Origin: an uncultured Peptoniphilus sp. | Lineage (GTDB): Bacteria; Bacillota; Clostridia; Tissierellales; Peptoniphilaceae | Length of the DNA: 6,294 nt | Assembly: GCA_946999425.1 (NCBI GenBank) | Contig: CAMQDG010000075.1 | Coordinates: 1 to 6,294 of the forward strand | Direction: 5' to 3' | In this document: piece after piece, positions 1 to 5,333 of the stretch | Numbering within the stretch: position 1 is the first letter of the stretch | Layout of the letters: each line of letters opens with the position of its first letter | The notes under the pieces: model-generated | Told to the model about the DNA's origin: nothing | Seen by the model: only the letters and a program-made list of their open reading frames with translations | Databases searched by the model: none | Program-made: the position numbers and the translations under genes

Positions 1-750
1 GTTAAGTTCCACTTGTATTTCCTCCGGCATGTCCCAATTTGTATAAACATTTTGAGCATCATCATTATCTTCAAGAGTATCTATTAATTTTTCCATTTTT
101 TTAATATCTTCTGGATTTTCCAATTTCACATAATTCTGTGGCAGGAAAGTTATGTCTGATTGTGAAAATGTATAATTTAAATCTTCAAGACCTTTTTTTA
201 CATCAAGATAAGTTTCTGGACTTGTGATTATTTCATAAGCATCATCATATTCAGTAACATCATCTGCTCCAAGTTCCAAAGCTCCCATCATAAGTTCATC
301 ATAATCAAGATCTGATTTTTTTTCTATTTCTATAATTCCTCTTCTGTCAAACATAAATGATACACTGCCGGGTGTTCCTAAATTTCCACCATTCTTATCA
401 AAGGCATGGCGAACATCTGGTGCAGTCCTATTCCTATTATCCGTTAAACATTGAACAAGTACGGCTATTCCTGATGGACCGTAACCTTCATAAGTGATTT
501 CTTCAAAGCTATCGCTTCCCAGTTCTCCTGATCCTTTTTTTATTGCACGTTCTATATTGTCATTAGGCATATTTTCAGCCTTAGCTTTATCTATGGCAAC
601 TTTAAGTGAAGGATTGTAATCAGGATCCGGACCGCCTTCTCTTGCGGCAACCATTATATATCTTCCTAATTTTGTAAAGATTTTACCTCTTCTTGCATCT
701 TCTTTACCTTTTTTATTTTTTATATTGTTCCATTTGGAATGTCCTGACAT
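1..750 (-). CDS. yebC: YebC/PmpR/TACO1-family protein (3' end cut by window edge)
   Basis: The ATG at 750-748 opens 250 codons that run off the left edge without a stop. The protein begins MSGHSKWNNIKNKKGKEDAR, the family's hallmark N-terminus, and continues with RGKIFTKLGR (about 22-31), AREGGPDP (36-43), NMPNDNIERAIKKGSGE (about 60-76), a YEGYGPSGIA segment and LGTPGSVSFMFDRRG. Family members are usually about 240-250 residues, so the stop should lie within a few codons of the edge. The family was long annotated as a transcriptional regulator; more recent work on YebC and mitochondrial TACO1 points to a cytosolic or organellar translation factor that helps ribosomes through difficult sequences such as proline runs. 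Which role applies here cannot be read from sequence. An AAAGGAAA ribosome site lies about 6 nt before the ATG. The gene has its own promoter and is separated from the pot operon by a terminator, so it is a separate unit. Family assignment is near certain; function is inferred. Confidence 0.96.
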   Translation of the reverse strand, partial: MSGHSKWNNIKNKKGKEDARRGKIFTKLGRYIMVAAREGGPDPDYNPSLKVAIDKAKAENMPNDNIERAIKKGSGELGSDSFEEITYEGYGPSGIAVLVQCLTDNRNRTAPDVRHAFDKNGGNLGTPGSVSFMFDRRGIIEIEKKSDLDYDELMMGALELGADDVTEYDDAYEIITSPETYLDVKKGLEDLNYTFSQSDITFLPQNYVKLENPEDIKKMEKLIDTLEDNDDAQNVYTNWDMPEEIQVELN

Positions 751-789
751 AATATTTTCCTTTCGTTTTTAATTTATTTACAACAGTGT

Positions 790-818
790 ATTTTATCATA
801 AATCTATGTAATTTAAAA
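790..818 (-). promoter_or_regulatory. Putative sigma-A promoter of yebC
   Basis: On the minus strand, TAAAAT (795-790) is a good -10 box, matching five of six consensus bases. The hexamer 17 nt upstream, TTTTAA (818-813), is a weak -35 match at three of six. The -10 lies about 40 nt before the yebC ATG and downstream of the pot terminator, which is the expected position. The -35 is uncertain in such AT-rich DNA. Confidence 0.45.
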
Positions 819-856
819 GAATTAAGAAATCTTATAAATTCTATAAACTTAATTTT

Positions 857-890
857 AAAAAAAACTCCAAGAATTTAATCTTGAAGTTTT
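857..890 (-). terminator. Rho-independent terminator of the pot operon
   Basis: Read on the minus strand just after the potD stop, AACTTCAAGA and TCTTGGAGTT form a 10-bp stem with one G-U pair (extendable by two A-T pairs), closed by a 6-nt TTAAAT loop and followed by eight Ts (864-857). It begins only a few bases after the stop codon and precedes the yebC promoter. It should end regulator-potABCD transcripts and insulate yebC. The opposite side is also T-rich, but no plus-strand gene needs terminating there. Confidence 0.92.
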
Positions 891-894
891 ATTT

Positions 895-1959
895 TTATTT
901 CATTGTTGCTATTACTTCCGTCCAAATATTATCATAAACTTTTACAAAATCTCCCAAGTCCGTATAGGCTTCCAGTGGAGGTAAATTTTTAATGTCCGGA
1001 TATGCAACATAGGAATCTGTTATTTCCTTTGGCAAAAGTTTTTTAACTGCAGTGACAGGAGATGTATATCCTTCACACCAAGCTGCATTTATAGATGCAA
1101 TTTCCGGCTTTAACATATAGTTTATAAATTCTTCCGCAGCTTTTTTATTGTGGGCTTTTTTAGGTATGCACCAAGCATCAGTCCAAATGTTAGTTCCTTC
1201 TTTTGGGAATATATATTTCAAATGGGGATTTTGATTCATCATTAAAAGAGCATCTCCTGAATACATTACACAAAGTCCAGCTTCACCTTGTACCATCATA
1301 TCTCTTGCATCATCAGTAAGGTATGCATATACAAGTGGCTTTTGTTTTATTAGAGCCTCTTTAGCAGCCTCTAATTCCTTTAAATTTTTTGAATTCATAG
1401 AATAACCCAAATGTTTAAGTGCAATAGCTATAGAGTCCCTCTGTGAGTTATACATAATGATTTTTCCCTTGTACTTAGGATTCCAAAAATCACTCCAAGA
1501 ATCAATTTTATCTTTTATTATGGAAGTGTTTTGAATTATCCCCATTGTTCCCCAAAAATATGGGACAGTATATAAATTTTCCCTATCATAAGCTGGATTT
1601 AAAAGAACTTTTTCAATTCCTTTTATGTTGGGAATATTTTTATAGTCAATTTTTGCCAATCTATCTTCTTTAATCAACCTTTCAATCATATAATCAGATG
1701 GGCAAATCAGATCATAGGCGTCATCTTTTTGAACAAGTTTTACATATAAATCTTCATTGGAATTAAAAGTATCATATACAACTTTTATACCACTATCTCT
1801 TTCAAACATTTTAAGAGTTATAGGATCAATATAGGATCCTGCATTGTAAACATTTAAAACTCCAGATGAATCTGATTGATTATTTTTTTTACATGAAGTT
1901 AAAAATACAATTATTAAAAGTAAAAATATATTTAAAGTAATTATTTTATTGACCTTCAT
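895..1959 (-). CDS. potD: Spermidine/putrescine-type ABC transporter substrate-binding lipoprotein PotD
   Basis: This is the extracellular, membrane-anchored binding protein that delivers a polyamine-like ligand to PotBC. The product is 354 residues (E. coli PotD is 348). Residues 1-22 form a lipoprotein signal with basic N-terminus, hydrophobic core and lipobox L20-T21-S22-C23; C23 would be lipidated. The mature part is a periplasmic-binding-protein type 2 fold matching PotD/PotF along its length: YDTFNSNED (62-70), CPSDY (86-90), PYFWGT (133-138), YKGKI (163-167), YSGDA (233-237), IWTDAW (258-263), GYTSP (297-301). By my alignment to E. coli PotD, pocket positions S88, Y90, W259, D261 and Y298 are kept, but the usual Trp of the first strand is A40, so the ligand is uncertain. 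I chose ATG 1959-1957 because GAGG sits 7 nt upstream and the signal peptide then begins normally; a GTG nine codons earlier adds MSKKKRGCY with no benefit. It overlaps potC by 14 nt and ends the operon. Confidence 0.95.
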   Translation of the reverse strand: MKVNKIITLNIFLLLIIVFLTSCKKNNQSDSSGVLNVYNAGSYIDPITLKMFERDSGIKVVYDTFNSNEDLYVKLVQKDDAYDLICPSDYMIERLIKEDRLAKIDYKNIPNIKGIEKVLLNPAYDRENLYTVPYFWGTMGIIQNTSIIKDKIDSWSDFWNPKYKGKIIMYNSQRDSIAIALKHLGYSMNSKNLKELEAAKEALIKQKPLVYAYLTDDARDMMVQGEAGLCVMYSGDALLMMNQNPHLKYIFPKEGTNIWTDAWCIPKKAHNKKAAEEFINYMLKPEIASINAAWCEGYTSPVTAVKKLLPKEITDSYVAYPDIKNLPPLEAYTDLGDFVKVYDNIWTEVIATMK

Positions 1960-2740
1960 ATAACATCCTCTTTTCTTTTTGCTCACTTCTTTTATTTATA
2001 ACAAGTAAAAGTATCAAAAGCAGAGCGAACATTAAGGTTGAAAGGGCATTTATAGAAGGATTTATCCCCTTCCTCGCCATAGAATAAATTGTCATTGATA
2101 AGTTTGAAACACCATGACCTGTATTAAAAAATGAAACTACAAAATCATCTAAAGAAAGAGTAAATGCCATTAAAGCGCCGGTTACTATTCCCGGCTTTAT
2201 TTGTGGTATAACAACTTTTTTAAGGGCATACATAGGCGTTGCTCCAAGATCAAGGGCTGCTTCAAGCATATTTTGATCCATACTTTGAAGTTTAGGTAAA
2301 ATTGATAAAATAACATAAGGTAGACAAAAGACAATGTGAGAAATTGTCATAGTAAGGTAGCCTAAGTTTAAACCTAAGACTCCAAAAAGTCCCATAAGAG
2401 AAATTGCAGTAACAATATCTGGATTTAAAACTGGAAGATAATTTATTTCCAGTATAGCTTTTTTTCTTGCCCCTCTTAATTCATGAATACCTAAAGCTGC
2501 AAGTGTGCCTACAACTGTTGAAATTAAAGTTGCAATTATTGCAACACTTATTGTAGTCCAAAGTGATTGTAAAATTAATTCATCTCCTATTAATTCTCTA
2601 TACCATCTCATTGTGAAACCCTGCCAAGATCCCCTTAATTTTGAGTCGTTAAAAGAAAAAACAATTAACACAGCTATTGGTGCATACAAAAAAATATAAA
2701 CAAGATAAGTCCAAATTTTTCCAAAAAGTTTTTTTACCAT
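1946..2740 (-). CDS. potC: Polyamine ABC transporter permease PotC
   Basis: One of the two inner-membrane subunits forming the translocation path of the importer. The 264 residues match PotC/YdcV-type permeases in length and layout. About six hydrophobic helices are visible (roughly 11-31, 60-85, 105-123, 126-148, 186-206 and 230-249). The MetI-like EAA loop is EAALDLGATP (160-169), followed by the typical IPQIKPGIVTGAL (about 178-190) and SLDDFVVSFF (196-205); this loop docks on PotA. The N-terminal segment YAPIAVLIVFSFNDS (19-33) is a PotC signature. The ATG at 2740-2738 is preceded by AAGGAG 8 nt upstream, inside the end of potB. Its start overlaps the potB stop by 7 nt and its end overlaps potD by 14 nt, suggesting translational coupling. 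It ends in a charged cytosolic tail (KRSEQKEKR). Confidence 0.95.
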   Translation of the reverse strand: MVKKLFGKIWTYLVYIFLYAPIAVLIVFSFNDSKLRGSWQGFTMRWYRELIGDELILQSLWTTISVAIIATLISTVVGTLAALGIHELRGARKKAILEINYLPVLNPDIVTAISLMGLFGVLGLNLGYLTMTISHIVFCLPYVILSILPKLQSMDQNMLEAALDLGATPMYALKKVVIPQIKPGIVTGALMAFTLSLDDFVVSFFNTGHGVSNLSMTIYSMARKGINPSINALSTLMFALLLILLLVINKRSEQKEKRMLYEGQ

Positions 2741-3570
2741 GCTCCGCTCTCCTTATCACTTACAAATTTTTTGTTAAATAATTTAGGAAGCTCTAAAATT
2801 GCTAACATAATTATTATTAAAATTACTGAAACTGCCGATCCAAAAGGCCAATTACCCGTAAAAGTATATTGTTGTTCAATTAAATTTCCAATTAAATAAA
2901 ATTTATTTCCGCCAAGTAAATTTGGTATGACAAAAGATGAAATGGCGGGGATAAAAACCATTGTGATTCCTGTATAGACTCCAGGAAGAGAAAGAGGAAA
3001 TATAACTTTCCTAAATACTTGGGAATCTGTTGCCCCTAAATCTTTTGCTGCTTCGATTAAAGATGTATCCATTTTTACAAGGGCCGAGTAAATTGGCAGA
3101 ACCATAAAGGGTAAAAAATTGTAAATCATACCAAGCATTATTGCTGTCATATTGTACATAATATTTAAGGGCCCAATTCCAAAAATTCCTAAAAATTTAT
3201 TTATAAGTCCATTTGTTCCAAGAAGAGTAAGCCAAGCATAAGTCCTAAGTAGAAAATTCATCCACATAGGAACTACAAAAAGCAAAATCATATTATTTCT
3301 CTTTCTCTCTTCAAGCCTTGAAATATAATATGCACAGGGATAGCCTACTAAAAAACAAAAAATTGTAGCAGTTGCAGCTACCCCTACAGATACTAATAAA
3401 ATTTTTATATAAATAGGTTCAAAAAATCTTTGAAAATTTCCAAAAGAAAAAACATAATCTTTTAAACCCATAGCTTCTCTACCGTTAAAAGAATAGATTA
3501 CAATTATAAAAAGAGGTGTTAGGACAAACATTAAAAGCCAAACTGCATAAAGTTTAGAAAATTTTCTCAT
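2734..3570 (-). CDS. potB: Polyamine ABC transporter permease PotB
   Basis: Partner of PotC in the inner-membrane channel. The 278 residues match the PotB/YdcU family in length. Visible signatures are an N-terminal helix (8-28), YSFNG (26-30), FLVGYPCAYYISRL (about 73-86), the PotB-typical PMWMNFLLRTYAWLTLLG (101-118), and the EAA loop EAAKDLGATD (173-182) followed by FRKVIFPLSLPGVYTGI. About six transmembrane helices are present; the last (about 248-260) precedes a short basic and polar tail. The ATG at 3570-3568 lies 1 nt after the potA stop and has AGAGG about 7 nt upstream, within the last potA codons. The terminal codons carry the ribosome site for potC. I see no truncation or frameshift. 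Confidence 0.95.
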   Translation of the reverse strand: MRKFSKLYAVWLLMFVLTPLFIIVIYSFNGREAMGLKDYVFSFGNFQRFFEPIYIKILLVSVGVAATATIFCFLVGYPCAYYISRLEERKRNNMILLFVVPMWMNFLLRTYAWLTLLGTNGLINKFLGIFGIGPLNIMYNMTAIMLGMIYNFLPFMVLPIYSALVKMDTSLIEAAKDLGATDSQVFRKVIFPLSLPGVYTGITMVFIPAISSFVIPNLLGGNKFYLIGNLIEQQYTFTGNWPFGSAVSVILIIIMLAILELPKLFNKKFVSDKESGAW

Positions 3571-3571
3571 T

Positions 3572-4609
3572 TTAGGCCTCTTTTCTCATAACGTGAATTA
3601 AGTCCGGTTCAATATTTATCCCTACATCAGATCCAACTTTCTTTTCAACTGTGGATTGAACAAGATAAATTTCCCCGTTTACGTCAACAGTCATTTCATA
3701 GTGAACTCCCTTAAAAACTGCGGATAATACTTTACCATTTAACATTCCCTTATTGTTGGTAAGCTCCACATCTTCAGGTCTTATAACAACTTCAACTCTT
3801 TCGTCTTTTTTAAATCCCTTATCAACACAGGTAAAAATATTGTTGGAAAATTCTACCTTATAATCTTCGTGCATAATTGCTGGCAAAATATTGCTTTCAC
3901 CAATGAAATCAGCAACAAAAGAATTTTTCGGCTCATTATAAATATCGATAGGAGAACCTATTTGTTGAATTTCTCCATCTTTTAAAACAACAACTGTATC
4001 ACTCATAGTAAGAGCTTCTTCCTGATCGTGAGTTACAAATATAAAAGTTATACCTACAGATTGTTGAATTTTTTTAAGCTCAACTTGCATCTTTTGTCTT
4101 ATTTTTAAATCAAGAGCTCCTAAAGGTTCGTCAAGAAGTAAAACTTTAGGTCTATTTACAAGGGCTCTTGCAATGGCAACTCTTTGTTGTTGACCTCCTG
4201 AAAGGGAACCTATGGTCCTTTTTTCAAATCCATCAAGACTTACAATAGAAAGAGATTCCTTAACCCTATTAGTAATTTCAAAATTATCTAATTTTTTTAT
4301 TTTTAAACCGAAAGCAATGTTTTCAAAAACATTCATATGTGGAAAAAGGGCATATTTTTGAAAAACTGTATTTATTTCTCTTTTGTAGGGAGGTAAATTT
4401 GTAATATCCTTTCCATTAAAAATTACTTGTCCATCATCAGGATTTTCAAAGCCTCCTATAATTCTTAAAAGAGTAGTCTTGCCACAACCTGAGGGTCCAA
4501 GTAAAGTTACAAATTCATTTGATTTTACATTTAAACTTATATCATTCAAAATTAAATTATCTGAAAAAGATTTTTTAATTGATTTAATTTCTAAAATATT
4601 ATTTGTCAT
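3572..4609 (-). CDS. potA: Polyamine ABC transporter ATP-binding protein PotA
   Basis: Cytosolic ATPase that dimerises beneath PotBC and drives uptake. From the chosen start it has 345 residues. The nucleotide-binding domain is complete: Walker A GPSGCGKTT (38-46), Q-loop Q84 in VFQKYALFPH, signature LSGGQQQR (136-143), Walker B VLLLDEP (156-162) with E161, D-loop GALD (164-167) and H-loop H194 in FVTHDQEEAL. FVADFIGESN (about 231-240) leads into a C-terminal TOBE-type beta domain containing VVIRPEDVEL, as in PotA/CysA/MalK-class importers. I chose ATG 4609-4607: it is 8 nt after the regulator's stop and preceded by AGGGGG, which overlaps that TAG stop; the spacing of 4-5 nt is slightly short. 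An in-frame TTG at 4645-4643 would add 12 residues that overlap the regulator and precede the conserved start of the fold. Confidence 0.96.
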   Translation of the reverse strand: MTNNILEIKSIKKSFSDNLILNDISLNVKSNEFVTLLGPSGCGKTTLLRIIGGFENPDDGQVIFNGKDITNLPPYKREINTVFQKYALFPHMNVFENIAFGLKIKKLDNFEITNRVKESLSIVSLDGFEKRTIGSLSGGQQQRVAIARALVNRPKVLLLDEPLGALDLKIRQKMQVELKKIQQSVGITFIFVTHDQEEALTMSDTVVVLKDGEIQQIGSPIDIYNEPKNSFVADFIGESNILPAIMHEDYKVEFSNNIFTCVDKGFKKDERVEVVIRPEDVELTNNKGMLNGKVLSAVFKGVHYEMTVDVNGEIYLVQSTVEKKVGSDVGINIEPDLIHVMRKEA

Positions 4610-4617
4610 ATTTCCCC

Positions 4618-5154
4618 CTAAAAATTCGGCGGAGATGCTATCCAAATTACTTTTGCATCTATCTTGGCCGTATTTTTTATATAGTGATTTTTTTTTGCAG
4701 TAAAATAAAAAGTCTCTTTAGACTTTAATTTTTGAATATTTTCTCCAAATACAAGTTCTATACTTCCCTTTAAGACATATCCCATTACCTGACCTTCAAA
4801 GGGAGGAATCTCTTCACTTCTTCCGCCCGGTTTAATTGTTATTAATGTTGGCTCAAGTAAGTTTTTTTGTGCATTTGGTACAATCCATTGTAAATTATAT
4901 TTAAGCTCATCATTTTCGTTTTCAAAATAATCTTCTTCTTTAAAAACAATTTTTTCTTCCATATCGGAGAAAAATTCATTTGGACTTGTTCCCAAAGCTT
5001 CAAGTATGTCAATAAGAGTAACAACACTTGGTGAAGTTAAGTTTCTTTCAACTTGAGAAATAAATCCCTTTGTCAGCTCGCTTCTGTTGGCAAGTTCTTC
5101 TTGGGTTAAATTTTGAGAAATTCTTAAAAATTTTAATTTATTTCCTATATCCAT
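4618..5154 (-). CDS. XRE-family transcriptional regulator with C-terminal cupin domain, probable polyamine-responsive regulator of the pot operon
   Basis: This is a 178-residue DNA-binding regulator of the HTH_3-plus-cupin_2 architecture (PuuR-like). Residues about 4-62 form the XRE helix-turn-helix: LKFLRISQNLTQEELANRS (7-25), then recognition-helix region LTKGFISQVERN (27-38) and SPSVVTLIDILEALG (41-55). Residues about 65-100 link to a cupin barrel (100-178) with EGQVMGYVLKGSIEL (120-134), FYFTAKKNHYIKNT (149-162) and the closing WIASPPNF (171-178). The family usually shows HEGEE at the first cupin motif; here it is FEGQV (119-123), so a normal metal-ligand histidine is absent, while H157 of the second motif remains. 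The ATG at 5154-5152 has TGAGG about 8 nt upstream. Being promoter-proximal in the potABCD transcript supports autoregulation and control of polyamine uptake. Whether it represses or activates, and its ligand, are inference. Confidence 0.92.
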   Translation of the reverse strand: MDIGNKLKFLRISQNLTQEELANRSELTKGFISQVERNLTSPSVVTLIDILEALGTSPNEFFSDMEEKIVFKEEDYFENENDELKYNLQWIVPNAQKNLLEPTLITIKPGGRSEEIPPFEGQVMGYVLKGSIELVFGENIQKLKSKETFYFTAKKNHYIKNTAKIDAKVIWIASPPNF

Positions 5155-5173
5155 TTTTTCGCCTCATATATTA

Positions 5174-5184
5174 AACTTTAAGTT
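5174..5184. promoter_or_regulatory. Candidate operator palindrome in the regulator leader
   Basis: AACTTTAAGTT is a perfect 5-bp palindrome around one central base. It lies about 9-19 nt downstream of the predicted start of the regulator-pot transcript, where a bound XRE repressor would block transcription. It contains two G/C positions, unlike most of the AT-only symmetric runs here. A site this short can arise by chance, so it is only a candidate. Confidence 0.35.
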
Positions 5185-5199
5185 CGATTTATTAAATTT

Positions 5200-5228
5200 A
5201 TTATTGCAAAATTGTTTTTTTATGTCAA
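5200..5228 (-). promoter_or_regulatory. Promoter of the regulator-potABCD operon
   Basis: On the minus strand a perfect -35 TTGACA (5228-5223), a 17-nt spacer and -10 AATAAT (5205-5200, five of six) are present, with TGC directly before the -10 giving an extended -10 element. Transcription would start near 5193, leaving a leader of about 40 nt before the ATG at 5154. I saw no comparable promoter between the downstream genes, so this probably drives all five. Confidence 0.82.
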
Positions 5229-5273
5229 CTATTAAATAAAAAATTTAATATATTTTACACAGGATTATAAAAA

Positions 5274-5302
5274 TTGTTAATTTTTAATTATTTTGCTACA
5301 AT
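5274..5302 (+). promoter_or_regulatory. Promoter of the acyltransferase gene
   Basis: TTGTTA (5274-5279, four of six) is 17 nt from TACAAT (5297-5302, five of six), and TGC (5294-5296) again provides an extended -10. The start would be near 5309, about 25 nt before the TTG start codon. It diverges from the regulator promoter, with about 45 bp between the two -35 boxes. Confidence 0.72.
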
Positions 5303-5321
5303 GAATTAAATAAATGAATTT

Positions 5322-5326
5322 GGGAG
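5322..5326 (+). promoter_or_regulatory. Ribosome binding site that decides a TTG start
   Basis: GGGAG lies 7 nt before TTG at 5334-5336. The ATG at 5329-5331 is immediately followed in frame by TTT TGA, so it cannot start the gene, and the first in-frame ATG (5361) has no purine-rich site and falls inside the conserved first helix motif. The TTG is therefore the best start. Confidence 0.8.
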
Positions 5327-5333
5327 AAATGTT

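Larger units (their letters stand above)
5166..5253. repeat. TATTAAA repeat cluster around the regulator promoter
   Basis: Plus-strand TATTAAA occurs at 5169-5175, 5190-5196 and 5230-5236, with starts 21 and 40 nt apart (about two and four helical turns). The reverse form TTTAATA is at 5244-5250. ATATATTAAA (5166-5175) is the exact inverse of TTTAATATAT (5244-5253), and ATTAAAT (5231-5237) with ATTTAAT (5243-5249) makes a 7-bp inverted repeat with a five-A spacer just upstream of the -35. These could be regulator sites or an UP-like element; all are pure A/T, so chance is a serious alternative. Confidence 0.35.

Noticed and set aside
1960..1986. Longer potD starting at GTG 1986
   Set aside because: The added MSKKKRGCY lies inside potC, and the ATG at 1959 has a well-spaced GAGG and gives a normal-length lipoprotein signal.
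2505..2699. 64-codon plus-strand open frame
   Set aside because: It is fully antisense to conserved potC sequence, and no domain is recognisable.
4610..4645. Longer potA starting at TTG 4645
   Set aside because: It would add 12 residues overlapping the regulator's end; the ATG at 4609 has a purine-rich ribosome site and begins directly before the conserved ATPase fold.
4479..4703. 74-codon plus-strand open frame
   Set aside because: It is antisense to the Walker A region of potA and the end of the regulator, both strongly conserved, and has no family features.
4842..5027. 61-codon minus-strand open frame
   Set aside because: It is an out-of-frame shadow inside the XRE-cupin regulator gene, with a low-complexity Leu/Lys product.
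5155..5333. Riboswitch or structured RNA leader before the pot operon
   Set aside because: The leader is only about 40 nt, almost all A/T, with no multi-helix structure, and there is no terminator hairpin between promoter and gene.
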